From: Symsagittifera roscoffensis
Taxonomy: Eukaryota > Xenacoelomorpha > Acoela > Convolutidae
Assembly: GCF_963678635.1 (NCBI RefSeq)
Contig: NC_087064.1
Coordinates: forward strand, 47,601,346-47,665,345
Length of the DNA: 64,000 bases
Reading direction: 5' to 3'
Shown here: in pieces, positions 42,925-54,470 of the stretch
Position numbering within the stretch: the first letter of the stretch is position 1
Layout of the letters: each line of letters begins with the position of its first letter
Program-made: the position numbers and the translations under genes
Notes under the pieces: generated by a model
Told to the model about the DNA's origin: nothing
Seen by the model: only the letters and a program-made list of their open reading frames with translations
Database searches by the model: none

Positions 42925-45067
42925 CTAAAGGCTCAATAGACATGCCAGGGAGAAAGTATGGGCGTCGACCACATCAAAGAGCTTCTGTCTGGTCGTCGCT
43001 CCTCTCGGATGGTACTCGTAGTCTCTGATCTTGTCTCCGATCTCGCTTCCGGTCTCGAGGTAATTGTTGTCTCCGTAGTCGGGTTGACAGGTCCTAATCT
43101 TCGTTTGCCTTGGATGAATGGTTCTTCTTGCTGGCGCCTCTCCCAATCGGTCCTGTACGTCCGTTCTTTGCCCTGGCTCGCTAGAGCTTTGCGGCCTGTA
43201 GGTTACGGCTAGGACCGCTACTAGACGTGTTTCTAGGTTAGGGGGCACGATTGTTGAGACTGCCGGCTCATTCGTCATTTCTTCTTTCCTTAGCACTCCC
43301 GTGTCAAAGAGCTCGACCTCCATTTCATCCAGTCGCTCCTGTAAGACTCGGTTCATCCAGGCTTGTCCTTCTATACTATCAAAGTGGATCCCATCGGTGG
43401 TTAGTCTGGCCTGATCCATAGCTCTGAGCTCGTGTTCAATGTCCATGAGCATCATCCGTCCAGCATTCTGACTCGCCAGATTTCTCAATATGTTGTTCCC
43501 CTGATGACTCCTTCGTTATGCCTCCTCCCTATCGATGTCAACGTTCTCGTGCTCATCGGTACGGTGCAGACGGTCAGTGCAGCGCACTTGAATTTCTGCC
43601 AGAGAGTAGTGAATAGGCACACAATCATCGATTCCCATTGTGCCTCTTCCTCATCTGAGCCTCTGGACATTGTGTTTGTCCCGATTAGAATCATTATTTT
43701 AGGGATCCTTCCTGGGTTCATTAACTCCACCATTCGAAATAGCTGGGCTATCGTGACACCTCCAAAGGCCATCACCGTGGTGATCCAAGATGTTCTCAGG
43801 TTTTCGAGAACTCTCACGAAACTGTCACCCAGTATCAAATGAGATGAACCGAGCCGCGGTTGTTGCATGTTTATCACCGGACTCCAAATCGATCGATTAA
43901 AGCAGGCTCGCGAATCCGCTTCCGGAATTCCTGTGAAGTTATTCTTCACCTGGTTGTTCTTCTGCACATCAAACACTCGGGACCCTTTTTTCATCGGCAT
44001 TTCCCTTATTTTCCTCTCAGGGGCTCCAGATGTCTTTGCTGGTAACGTGACAATGTCAGTTCCCGTTTTCTTTATTGTTTCTCGGGAGAGTTCCACTCTG
44101 CCCGTGTCGTCTTTTCTTCCATAGGTTGCTGTCATCCCGGAACCTGGTGCATTCCTATTAGCGACTAGTCGTCCAGGTGTTTCTATCAATTTACGCACTG
44201 TCTGCTCCACGACTGGGTCACCTAGGGTATCACTTGTGTCCGGGATTGTCAGTCTTCCTGTCGTAGTCGGGGGTCGCACTTCCATCGTCTGACTTAGTTC
44301 GCGAGGCGTTAAGAGATCCATCGGGGACTGCCCACGAGGAGCATTCCTTGCAGGTATCGCTTTTTCTATGCCGTCGTCAACGCCAGCCGTTCCGATCGCT
44401 CTTTATATTCTTGCCTCAAGCGTTCTATTTCTTGACTCTGTTTCTTGGTGCAATCTTCAAACAATTTCTTCCACTTATCCCTGTCTTCTTCTACACTGAG
44501 CATAGTCTTAGTCACTTGATCCAACTCCCTTCTGGTCTTCTCCAGTTCTTGCATCGTCTCGTTCGTCTGAACTTCTTCTTCTACTCTCGCCCTCTTTGGT
44601 GGCACAGCTGCTCTCAGTTGTGAACTAGACAAGGCAGCCTCGCTGCTCATCTCCTGATGCATTCTTCTCAGACCAGGCCTAGGCTTGGTTGGTAGAAGCA
44701 TCACACCTGGTTGGTAGGTCCTGGAACTTCCCAATCCAGGCTCGTTCGCCAAGTCACTTCCTGAGAGAGCCCCGTTTCACCACCTCATTACCCTCATGTC
44801 TGATGGGTCTAGTACTCCTTGTTGTCCATATGCTGCCATCAATAAGACTTCCGTGGGGCGCTCCCCACAGTTATTGTTCCCTAAGATGTTTGTCAAGGCG
44901 ACCAGCAACATGATCACCTCTGGGCCCTCTAGAGCGAACTCTCGATCCATTAGCCGACGATAGATCGCATCTATCACTGGTCCTATATACGCCTCCGCTA
45001 GGTCCATCAGTTCATTCAAGTCGAAGTTATCGGTTTCGTTAGATTCGGTTTGATTATCAGTTTGCAT
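42925..45067 (-). pseudogene. ORF2 homologue of the second giant element (coiled coil + SGNH hydrolase)
   Basis: The ATG at 45065-45067 starts MQTDNQTESNETDN. An N-terminal domain carries PTEVLLMAAYG. An in-frame TGA (44777-44779) stands where Trp is expected, and the frame then continues with a Pro-rich linker and coiled coil to 44366. A frameshift near 44340 leads to the SGNH part: LILGDSFVR (block I), MAFGG (block II), LIGTNTMS (block III, Asn kept, Asp lost). Another frameshift near 43490 leads to TTDGIHFD (block V, DxxH). The catalytic Ser, Gly, Asn and His positions are all still present in this decayed and distant relative. Confidence 0.82.
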
Positions 45068-45405
45068 AATTTAAATTTGACGAATAGTTAAATGATCAAT
45101 CAGGATCTAGGAAAGAGGTCACGAGTATCACATTTGTCATCATTACCCCAGATTTTGCAATAAAATTAGTTAAAACAGTCAGATAAAAAGATTTTGATCC
45201 TAAAATATAATAAAATCAGTTTATTGCTAAAATTTTGGAATTCGACGTAAGAATGGACAGTCCAAACTTTGGATCTCTTCCTAAGATCGTCATTAGATTG
45301 TTCATGGTCACCTATCCCTTCCTACCCAGGGTCTTAATAACATAACACAACATGCAGCATATCACACACAACACACATAGAATGACACCTTCCTGCATGC
45401 AACCT
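45068..45405 (-). other. Spacer between Pol and ORF2 of the second giant element
   Basis: About 340 bases, AT-rich, no gene; it occupies the same place as the 500-base spacer at 22047-22547. No clear splice acceptor was seen. Confidence 0.5.
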
Positions 45406-45636
45406 TCAGCGTATACTCAAATAATATTTCTTATGTAAGTATAATTGTATGTTAGTATCAGAAAAGATTATGTGTATCAGTGCATATAGCTCCCGTGGAC
45501 CAAGTTTTCCGGGTCCACATGCCGCTTCTCCGTCACCCACGTCCTCGTCACCAAGAAGCATAAATAGTTTCCCGGTATCTGCGACGCCACCGGACGCAAG
45601 GCTGCTACGCCTCCTATTCCTGGTTTTTGCTTCCAA
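45406..45636 (-). pseudogene. pol: C-terminal end of Pol of the second giant element
   Basis: Only about the last 76 codons remain. LGPRELYALIHIIFSD and the final LYLHKKYYLSIR match the end of the first copy's Pol almost residue for residue (LSPRELYAILHVVFAE, VYLHKKYYLSIA). No ATG is needed because it is the tail of a polyprotein. The upstream part is missing at the edge of the Ty3 LTR (45668). Confidence 0.85.
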
Positions 45637-45667
45637 AGGAGTTTTATGTTTTTATATTCTCTCTTAA

Positions 45668-46065
45668 ACTTCTCTTAGTGCTTTATTTGTTATAGGAAGT
45701 TTTGTTACCGGAAGTGAGGGTACGTTTAGTTATTCTTAATTCAAGGAAATTCAAATGTTTCATTTGAATTTTTCCCTAGAGGGGAAAATGTGGTGTGGTG
45801 CTGTCTAACTGTATTGTTATGACGTCATTATAGTATTACTTTCAATGCTAGTTGTTAATGGTGTTAATCTTGCCTATTGGCTCTCAAGGTCGCTATCGAT
45901 CTGTCAATCCATATTCTATTCTTAATCAAGTTCGCTCATTCACTCTGTGTCAATTTATGAAAGTTTTAAGTTGAACTCTATATTTTGTCATGACATTATT
46001 TACAAACTTATCTATTATATAAACAAGATGAATTGAGTCTTGTATTAATCTTTTGTTCCTCAAGA
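45668..46065 (+). repeat. 5' LTR of the Ty3 element, with TATA box
   Basis: Runs from ACTTCTCTTAG to CCTCAAGA and matches 52443-52840 and 53699-54101. TATATAAA at 46016-46023 is conserved in all three LTRs and sits ~45 bases from the LTR end, so it is the likely promoter; that would make the transcribed R-U5 part very short. The LTR lacks the usual TG...CA ends. Confidence 0.85.
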
Positions 46066-46072
46066 CACCACG

Positions 46073-46090
46073 TGGCGCAGCCAGCAGTTC
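46073..46090 (+). promoter_or_regulatory. Candidate tRNA primer-binding site of the Ty3 element
   Basis: TGGCGCAGCCAGCAGTTC starts 7 bases after the 5' LTR, the expected place and TGG start for pairing with a tRNA CCA end. The tRNA itself is not identified. Confidence 0.5.
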
Positions 46091-46194
46091 CGGTCTCCGA
46101 TGATCGTACTGACCTGTTAGGTGTTCCCGTTTTCTGGCACAAACCAACAGCGGATCCACCCAGCAGCTGGGATTCTTAGATAGGCCAATTTAAC

Positions 46195-47290
46195 TTGGCA
46201 ATCATCTTGAGAGAAAGGTATGATCCATGTGAGTTATTGAAACCACCGGGTGTGGTACACGATGATCCTGTTCCAAAACCAGAAGCTGTGGGGGTGTATG
46301 AAGATGCCGCAGCAATTGTGAATCGTATTGCACGAAATGAGGCAGCCGTACGTAGAGTGACGGAAATGAACGAAGACGCCGGGCGAAAGATCCCAGAGTA
46401 GCACCAGGTGTGTTCTATTATGAATTTGAGCAACGAATTAAATATCGTTTATTCTTTTCAGTTGGCTCTGAAGGGAGGAAAAGGTTTCTCCAAAGTTATC
46501 CGCATGCGGATGTCAGTGCAATGTCTTTTAAAAAAATTTCACGAATTCTGTGTACTTCTTTTCAAAAAGGAGAAAAATTACATTATCGAACGATTGCAAA
46601 TGTATAATGCCGTACATACAGATCGAGAAAGTTTGGAAGCTTTTTATTTGCGACTGACGAGACAAGCCGTCCGTTGTGGGTGGTCGATTGATCAGGAGAA
46701 AGAAGTTGTAAGAGATATCTTTATTGCCAAATTGAGGTATAAGGACATTCAAAGAGAATTGTGTATTACCCCAGGCACAACTCCGGAAGAGACGCTGAAA
46801 TCAGCGTTGCTGCAGAAAAAAGGAGCACAAACCGCCACTGATCTGCAAAAGCAATTTGGGGTTGACAGTTTTTCCCAGTCAGGATCCAGTTCGGGTCAGA
46901 ACACTCGCATAAAACAGGAACCTACATTTTCTGTCCAAGGGAAGAAATTGTCAGATAGAATCAATCGAGCTCAGAATAATAGGTCGAAGGGGGCCAACGA
47001 GAAAGCGAAACTATGTTATTTTTGTGGTAACAGGTTTTCAGCAAATCATAAACAAAGCTGTCCAGCTAGAAATGTGATTGTAGTGAAAAGGGACATTTCG
47101 CCAAATGCTGTAATTCCAAGAACGTAGCGAATGTAGAGGTTGAGTCAGATGAGACCTTGGAAGAAAATTGTAATTTCATCACGTCCGATAGTGAGTCAGT
47201 GTTTGCAGTTTTTTCGGTGTCGGCAGAAGAACCGAGTCATCCCATTGCGTCAGTGGAGAAATTGGAAGTGGTTAATGCTGCTACGGGCAA
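46195..47290 (+). pseudogene. gag: Gag of the Ty3 element (frameshifted)
   Basis: Structural protein of the particle. Coding sequence runs through three frame changes: an N-terminal part from 46195, a stretch around FYYEFEQRIKYRLFF (46410-46607), then ERLQMYNAVHTDRESLEAF to 47127. Near the end, LCYFCGNRF begins a zinc-binding region, and the following knuckle (C-D-C-S-E-K-G-H-F-A-K-C, CX4H-type) is only seen after another shift near 47075. It is clearly non-functional. Confidence 0.75.
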
Positions 47291-47299
47291 ATGACGTTC

Positions 47300-47660
47300 T
47301 ACTCAGATAACACTTCGTTGTGGAAAGACGTTCTTCAAAGCTACGGTGGATACTGGAAGCCCTGCTTCTTTCGTGATTACGAGGACAGCAGACTATATCG
47401 TGAAAACAGTTCCGTCAGCCAAAGTTTTTAGTGAACAGGAACGTCCAATCGACACGGTATATGTGGACTACAATAGGAAAAGAATTGAACTGATGGGTAA
47501 CCTGATAGTGGATGTGTCATCATTGGGTTGACATGTCAAGTCTGCAAAATTTTTCATTTCGGAAAACTGTACACGATGCTCATTAGGTTTAGACTTGCAG
47601 CCCCAGTTTGGGGTGAGAACAAGGCAAGTTAGACCAGAAAGGTCTTTGGTGGGTGAAGTA
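47300..47660 (+). pseudogene. pol: Aspartic protease of the Ty3 element
   Basis: VDTGSPASFVI at about 47343-47380 is the catalytic DTG motif, and the frame runs to a TGA at about 47529-47531. Beyond it, a continuation with LGLDLQPQFGVRTRQ resembles the usual C-terminal flap/helix of retroelement proteases. It would cleave Gag-Pol. Confidence 0.75.
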
Positions 47661-47676
47661 TCCCAATCAAACCTGA

Positions 47677-49372
47677 ATGAGATGTCAGAGTCTTGGAAAT
47701 CACATTTCCATCAGAAGTTTCATCGTGTGTTTTCCAGAGTTGGTAGAGCCAAAAATCACCAAGTATTCTACATTCAAGTCACCGCTCGTTCCGATTCAGG
47801 AAAAAAGAAGGCGGGTTCCAGTGCATATCCAAGATAAAGTTGGTGTTGAAATTCAGAATTTAATTCAAGACGGCCATGTGGTCAAACTTAACAAACGTAC
47901 AAGTGAACATTTCATATCTCCAATCGTAATTACGGCTAAGAAGGATGGTTCTGTGAAATTGGCTATGGATGAAAAGCCTATGATTGATCAGATTCATAAG
48001 AACCAATATCAGATGCCGAATTTGTTGGAACTGTTGGACTCGGCAGCCCAGATAATCACATCGGACAAAATAGGTGATGTTTGGCTTACGTCCCTGGATT
48101 TGAAATATGCATTTAGTCAGATCCCGCTCAGTGATGAAGTTAGTCGTCGTTGCAACTTTATTATCGTCTGTGGAGAGCAAACTGGCACGTATCGGTTTAA
48201 AACCGGTTTTTATGGGTTAACGGATATGCCAAAAAAATTCCAAAAAGCAATGGACAATACCCTTCAGGGTTTATCGGGAGTTTTCTGCTTTTTTTGGACA
48301 ATATTCTGATAGTATCGAAAGAATCAGTTATGGATCACAATAATCTTGTAAATAAAGTGATCACTCGTCTGGATGAAGAAAATTTCGCTCTGAAATTGTC
48401 GAAATGCGATTTTTCGATGAAGCAATTATCTTGGTTGGGTTACGACATTGACTCCGAAGGCTATAGGCCAAAACTTTCCAAAACTGATGCAGTGTTAGCT
48501 CTGGAGTCTCCTAAGTCGCTCAAACAGCTGCGTTCTTTCATGGGCATACTCAACCATTTACAACGTTTTATGCCGAATCGTCAGGTCCATTTGGACCAAT
48601 TACGCCCTTCCTTGGAAGCAAGTAATAAAAGCAAGTTTGTGTGGGGGGAGGACCAGCAATCGGCTCGTAGGAATATTTTGCAATTGATTGCAAATACACA
48701 AAGATGTTTCATTATGACCAAAGTCGGAATACGCGAGTGAAATGTGACGCTAGCCATAGCGGTTTGGGAGCTGCTTTAGAACAGGAAGTTGAAAAGGATG
48801 TTTGGGTTCCTATTGTATTTGCTTCGCGTTTTCTCAATGACCAGGAAAAGAAGTATAGTACAAACGAGTTGGAACTTCTACCCATTGTGTGGTCATTTGA
48901 GCACTTCCGCGATTACTTATTGGGTAATCATTTTGTGGTTCTAACTGATCATGAAGCGATTATCTCGGCGTTGAAGACCAATACAGGTAATAAAACCCAT
49001 CAATCTCGTTTAACCAAATGAGCTGATTGATCATTGCCTTTTGACTTCGATATTTTTCATATTTCCGGATGTAAATTGGGAATAGTGGATTTTTTATCTC
49101 GTTTTCCAACGTTTGAGGCGCCACGACCAAGTAGTATCGATGAACAAAATGTGGTCAAGTGTATTAGTCGATTTTTTGATGCTTGCGATTACATGGATGG
49201 TTGGGTTCGGGTTTGTTCATTATCAGGTGATTTATCAGAAGAATCATCCAATATTTCGAAAAAAAGTCAAAATTCCGATTCATCTAATTCGATCAATTTA
49301 ATCGAGTCGATTGATTTTGGTCAACTCCGGGCCAATTGTCCCGTTCGGGGTAATTCATTAATTTCATCCTAG
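47677..49372 (+). pseudogene. pol: Reverse transcriptase and RNase H of the Ty3 element
   Basis: RT from 47677: VPVHIQDKV, VWLTSLDLKYAFSQIPL (first Asp), GFYGLTDMPKKFQ, then a frameshift near 48290 into FLDNILIVSKE. The usual FLDD is FLDN, a loss of one catalytic Asp by a GAT-to-AAT change. The connection domain continues to 48740. A further shift leads to RNase H (48704-49021) with KCDASHSGLGAAL, the ELELLPIVWS glutamate and LTDHEAI. The end of the domain (FDIFHISGCKLGIVDFLSRFP) is after another break. Confidence 0.82.
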
Positions 49373-49837
49373 GATATTGCCAATCAGTCGGTAGAGGGCG
49401 TCAATAATTGGGACATTCGAGTTACATCTCAATACATCAAACCGGTAGAGGGCGACGGATATTTTGATTTTGGTTATATCGAATTATGTAAAAAATTCAA
49501 TGCGCTTGTCACTTCTCCGCTAGAGTGCGTTAGAATTTCTGGTCAAAATTCTAGCCAATCAGCTTTGAGCTGGTTCATGCATGTTTTTGTCACTTTCTCA
49601 GCGTCGATCACAAATTATCTGCCAACTTTGTCATTAGTGTGGATTTCTAGTACGGTAATTTGTGATTTCTAGTACGTTCGTGGATCTTTTTGAATTTATT
49701 TTAGTTTATTGGAATTATTGGTGTGTATTCGTATTATTGGGCGATTTTCATTTTCAAACCGTGATGGATACTAATACCACTAACGCTAACGATAGCTTTG
49801 AACAACTGCTCAACCAATTCATTCCGATTAATCAACA
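49373..49837 (+). other. Spacer between RNase H and integrase remnants
   Basis: Degenerate sequence without a long open frame. CGGTAGAGGGCG occurs twice (about 49389 and 49443) and a decayed CGCTAGAGTGCG near 49518. It probably was coding linker of Pol and is now unreadable. Confidence 0.45.
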
Positions 49838-50862
49838 TTGGTTTCGTCGGATCGAGCCAGGCCGCGGTTTCGCGCGGGAGCAGTTCGTCCAAAGATGTCA
49901 ACTACATTACAGCGTGGTGCGGCGTTGAGGGGTCAATACGCCCGAATACTTGCCAATTTTAGGTCAAAGAGGCTCAGGAAAGTCAGATCAGTAAATCGTC
50001 ATGTTCAGCCAGTTCAAAGTTTGGAAATTTTGAAATCATCTGTGGTAGCTCAGGACCAGAAATCATTAACCGGCTTGGTGGGCATTTTGGACACCGACGT
50101 GCTGTGGGAACATACGGATGAAGACTCCTGCCTACGCTTGATGAAAAGAGCGTTAGTTAACCGGGACTATGAAGGATTTTGTCGTATTGACTCATACTTA
50201 AAATCCTTTAGGCATTGTGCAGCGGTGGTTGATGGCTGTGTTGTCGTGGACAATAGAATTGCTATTCCCAATTGTCTTAGGAAACCGTCACTGGCTCGGT
50301 TACATAGGTCGCATGCGGTTCAGCTAGCCATGGTGGACGCAGCGCAATACATATGGTGGCCTCGTATGCATCGTGATATTGTCCAGTTATGTAAAGACTG
50401 TCCTCAGTGCACGAAGTTTGGTAAGAATTTAACTCTACCAAACCTCTACCCCTTTTATCTGGTCCTAATGAAGAGCTTCAGCCCAATTATGCGGGTCCTC
50501 TACTCGATTCTGATGGTAACAGTATTTATATCTTGGTCGCGATCGACCGATACTCTAAATATCCGTCAGCTTTGATTACACGGAAGATTATTAAATTTTT
50601 TAAAACGTATTTTCAACAGCATAGTATTCCTAAATCCATCAAAACTGACCAATATTCGGGTTTTAAGAACAAATTAGTGCAGGCCTTTTGTAAAGATAAA
50701 AATATTGCCCAATATTTTTGCCCGGTGGGTGATCATCGTGGTTGTGGTCTGGTGGAACGGTCCGTCCAAACCATTAAGCGTCGATTGGTTGCTTCGCGAT
50801 TGAGTTCGGATTTTTCAACTGTTCAAGATACACTTAGGAATATAATTGAGGGTATTCGATAA
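49838..50862 (+). pseudogene. pol: Integrase of the Ty3 element
   Basis: Zinc domain: LHRSHAVQLAMVDAAQYIWWP with CKDCPQCTKFG (HHCC). A frameshift near 50440-50540 separates it from the core. The core reads VAIDRYSKYPSALI, SIKTDQYSGF (second catalytic Asp) and CGLVERSVQTIKRRL (Glu). It ends at TAA 50860-50862, and Pol-like sequence (FHFGRPRNTELSLA) goes on in another frame. Confidence 0.82.
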
Positions 50863-50971
50863 CAAAAAATTCGGTTACTGGGAATTCAACTTTTGAGCTT
50901 CATTTTGGTCGTCCTCGGAATACGGAGTTATCTCTTGCGGCAGAGCGATTGTCTACGGGCGTTAATTTAGA

Positions 50972-52376
50972 TTGGAGCGCGACCTACTAACACCGGAACA
51001 GCGTCGGGAGCAGTGCGACAGCCGACCGAGAATAAAGCTAGTGAAGAAACGGCAATCAAGCCCGACAGTGTCATCCTACTTTGGAGGACCAACGGAGTCA
51101 GTTGCGGACACACCTCACTATCGTGCGCTGGATAGTCTGGCTCATTCTGCAAATCAACGGTTAACATTGAAGAAGTCCTTATCTCATCAAGAGGGGTTCA
51201 AGCTCCTAAGACGCTGACTGAACGGAATCGAGTTTTCGCAGCTACCCTTCATTCCAACTTGTCCGCTGGGACGCTCAGATTTAGGAACCAGATGCCAACC
51301 AAAGAAATTTGTCCGTCCCAACCAGAACGTAATTTGGATTACTTAGTTATGAATGAACCAAGTAAGGTCGAAAATTTTAGGAATTTTCTTAATAGGAAAT
51401 CTGGTCGTGAACTTTTCAAACCTGTTAAAAGTAAAATTGTGCAGATTACTGGGTCCACATATATTACTGACAAGGAGAAAGTGATTAGAAGAAATCACCT
51501 TCGGTACGCCTTAAATCAACGAGTCTAAGTTTTTCAGGCAAGCAAGCAACGCCTGTCAAAAAGGGGCAAAAACGCCCCATTGCGTCATCATTTTTGCCTT
51601 AATCTTCCGAAGACAATCTTCCTTTAAAGCCAACTAGTTCTCGTCAACGAGTTTTGGCCAAAACTGTGTCTGTACCTGCTCGTCCGCAATTCCCATCTAT
51701 GATGTCTTCGTCTACGCCATCGCGTACCCAAGTTTTATTGTCCAAATCAAAGTACAATTTGGTATCGGAGGCTCCAGGAGTTCAAGCTATTCCTTGTCCT
51801 CAACAGTCTACTCCAGTATTAGATTTGACGGCTTCTTCGTCCACATCAGGAAAGCAAGGAGCGGAGGTTCCCATCAGTATCAAACCTAAGTCACCATCTC
51901 CCACGAAAATCAAACTACTATTCTGCCCGGATCTTATCCCTATCTCTTTTGACGATGAGTTATCAGTACCGAAGCTACAAGAGTGCTCTTCGACCAATTT
52001 GGCAGCATCGGGGCTTCCCACCAGGGATGTTTCGGGTTTAGTTTCCGAACCGGAAGGAAATATTTCGTCATCGTCGAGCTCTTCCCGAATCTCATCTCGC
52101 CGGAAAAAGCAGACAACTTTCTACGGCAGCCCAATCAGACATTCCGTGAATGTCGTCCAAGCTACTTTGTCTTCTCCACCAACTTCTGTTTCGCCGGACA
52201 GGAGAGTTCGTTTTGTCGTGGCTAACCAAGAGCCAAATGTTCAAGTGGGGCCATCCCGGGTTGTTCTTCCCAATGAGTCAGAGGGTTTTAGCAGAAAATT
52301 TACACGTTTTCCGAGCATGAGTTCAATGGATCATCCCTTGCGTCGTGCAGATAAATTAAACTCTCCTGTTATTTGA
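50972..52376 (+). pseudogene. Pol tail and Ser/Pro-rich 3' reading frame of the Ty3 element
   Basis: Three open pieces follow integrase: 50972-51217 (basic, RREQCDSRPRIKLVKK), 51259-51528 (ending ITGSTYITDKEKVIRRNHLRYAL) and 51654-52376 (240 codons, rich in Ser and Pro, with SRISSRRKKQTTFYG and a C-terminal SFSRKFTRF-like stretch). They lie between integrase and the 3' LTR and may be the C-terminus of Pol, now broken by stops. The last ~140 codons are duplicated at 53209-53632. There is no signal peptide or membrane segment, so an envelope is unlikely. Confidence 0.6.
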
Positions 52377-53208
52377 ACTTTTCTAGTCATTTAAATAATT
52401 TTCAGTACATTTATCTAAAGTTCATATCCGTCAATCTTGTATACTTCTCTTAGTGCCTTATTTGTTATAGGAAGTTTTGTTACCGGCAGTGAGGGTACGT
52501 TTAGTTATTCTTAATTCAAGGGAATTCAAATGTTTCTTTTGAATTTTTCCCTAGAGGGGGAAAGGTGGTGTGGTGCTGTCTAACTGTATTGTTATGACGT
52601 CATTATAGTATTACTTTCAATGCCAGTTGTTAATCGTAATAATCTTGCCTATTGGCTCTCAAGGTTGCTATCGACCTGTCAATCCATATTCTATTCTTAA
52701 TCAAGTTCGCTCGTTCACTCTGTGTCAATTTATGAAAGATTTAAGTTGAACTCTATATTTTGTCATGACTTTATTTACAAACCTATCTATTATATAAACA
52801 AGATGAATTGATTCTTGTATTAATCTTTTATTCCTCAAGAATACACATAGACTAAGAAGTTGCACGAATCTAAATAAAATAAGCATGACGAGCAGACAGT
52901 GTACCCTATCTGAAATTACTTTATGAGCTAGACCAATTATCCCAACTCATCTGGTGCAACCAAAAGTCTCGAACAAGACCTTAAAAACAAAGTAGCTTAG
53001 AACTAACCAAATAGATTAGAATTAGACAAAAAAAAACATTTTCAAAAATGTTACATGACAACAATTTAATTGAAAGTCTCTACGACTCAATAGATCAGAG
53101 CCATTATTCGGAACAATACGAGAACTACCCGGTATTGGAAACAGACTTCGGACAAAAGACGATATACGACTACAAAGGAACTTACCATTAAAATTCATGA
53201 TCGTACGG
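51953..53208. repeat. Tandem duplication unit 1 (3' coding end + LTR + flank, 1.26 kb)
   Basis: Starts CGATGAGTTATC inside the Ser/Pro-rich frame, spans the 3' LTR (52443-52840) and ends 368 bases into the outside flank at ...GATCGTACGG. The whole is repeated immediately as 53209-54470. Confidence 0.92.
52443..52840 (+). repeat. 3' LTR of the Ty3 element
   Basis: A 398-bp direct copy of 45668-46065, with about 20 differences by eye. It is much closer to the duplicated LTR at 53699-54101. Confidence 0.9.
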
Positions 53209-54470
53209 CGATGAGTTATCGGTACCGAAGCTACAATAGTGCTCTTCGACCAATTTGGCAGCATCGGGTCTTCCCAACAGCGATGTTTCGGGTTTAGTTT
53301 CCAAACCGGACGGAAATATTTTGTCATCGTCGAGCTCTTCCCGAATCTCATCTCGCCGGAAAAAGCAGACAACTTTCTACGGCAGCCCAATCAGACATTC
53401 CGTGAATGTCGTCCAAGCTACTTTGTCTTCTCCACCAACTTCTGTTTCGCCGGACAGGAGAGTTCGTTTTGCCGTGTCTAACCAAGAGCCAAATGTTCAA
53501 GTGGGGCCATCCCGGGTTGTTCTTCCCAATGAGTCAGAGGGTTTTAGCAGAAAATTTACACGTTTTCCGAGCATGAGTTCAATGGATCATCCCTTGCGTC
53601 GTGCAGATAAATTAAATTCTCCTGTTATTTAAACTTTTCTAGTCATTTAAATCATTTTCAGTAGATTTATCTAAAGATCATATCCGTCAATCTTGTCAAC
53701 TTCTCTTAGTGCCTTATTTGTTATAGGAAGTTTTGTTACCGGCAGTGAGGGTACGTTTAGTTATTCTTAATTCAAGGAAAATCAAATTTTTCTTTTGAAT
53801 TTTTCCCTAGAGGGGGAAAGGTGGTGTGGTGTGGTGATGTCTAACTGTATTGTTATGACGTCATTATAGTATTACTTTCAATGCCAGTTGTTAATCGTAA
53901 TAATCTTGCCTATTGGCTCTCAAGGTTGCTATCGACCTGTCAATCCATATTCTATTCTTAATCAAGTTCGCTCGTTCACTCTGTGTCAATTTATGAAAGA
54001 TTTAAGTTGAACTCTATATTTTGTCATGACTTTATTTACAAACCTATCTATTATATAAACAAGACGAATTGATTCTTGTATTAATCTTTTATTCCTCAAG
54101 AATACACATAGACTAAGAAGTTGCACGAATCTAAATAAAATAAGCATGACGAGCAGACAGTGTACCCTATCTGAAATTACTCTATGAGTTAGACCAATTA
54201 TCCCAACTCATTTGGTGCAACCAAAAGTCTCGAACAAGACCTTAAAAACAAATTAGCTTAGAACTAACCAAATAGATTAGAATTAGACAAAAAAAAACAT
54301 TTTCAAAAATGTTACATGACAACAATTTAATTGAAATGTCTCTACGACTCAATAGATCAGAGCCATTATTCGGAACAATACGAGAATTACCCGGTATTGG
54401 AAAAAGACCTCGGACAAAAGACGATATACAACTACAAAGGAACTTAACATTAAAACTCATGATCGTACGG
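53209..54470. repeat. Tandem duplication unit 2 (1.26 kb)
   Basis: Copy of 51953-53208, offset 1256 growing to about 1262 by small insertions. It includes a 126-codon remnant of the Ser/Pro-rich frame (53255-53632), an LTR and the same flank, ending again in GATCGTACGG before unique sequence resumes at 54471. Confidence 0.92.
53699..54101 (+). repeat. Third LTR copy, product of tandem duplication
   Basis: 403 bp. It matches 52443-52840 with only a handful of changes, including an expanded GGTGTGGTGTGGTG run. Because host flank is duplicated with it, this is not a separate insertion. Confidence 0.9.

Larger units (their letters stand above)
33730..45667 (-). mobile_element. Second, diverged giant retroelement: 3' half only, inverted and broken
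   Basis: Read on the minus strand, this gives the last residues of Pol (45406-45636), then ORF2 (42925-45067), then ORF3 (33730-42894): the same order as in 10035-32683. Conserved blocks align clearly at the protein level but differ at more than half of positions by eye, so this is a different subfamily rather than a copy of the first. Gag and almost all of Pol are missing; the fragment stops next to the LTR of the Ty3 element at 45668. It is full of frameshifts and has an internal 2.5-kb tandem duplication. Confidence 0.88.
45668..52840 (+). mobile_element. Ty3-type LTR retrotransposon with 398-bp LTRs, decayed
   Basis: Two 398-bp direct LTRs (45668-46065 and 52443-52840) enclose gag, protease, RT, RNase H and integrase in Ty3 order, followed by a Ser/Pro-rich 3' frame. 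The LTRs differ at about 20 positions by eye, so it is older than the giant element. All genes are broken by frameshifts or stops. No clean target duplication is visible; the 3' end was later duplicated together with its flank. Confidence 0.88.

Noticed and set aside
53699-54101. A solo LTR from an independent insertion
   Set aside because: The same outside flank and the same 3' coding end are repeated with it, so it arose by tandem duplication.
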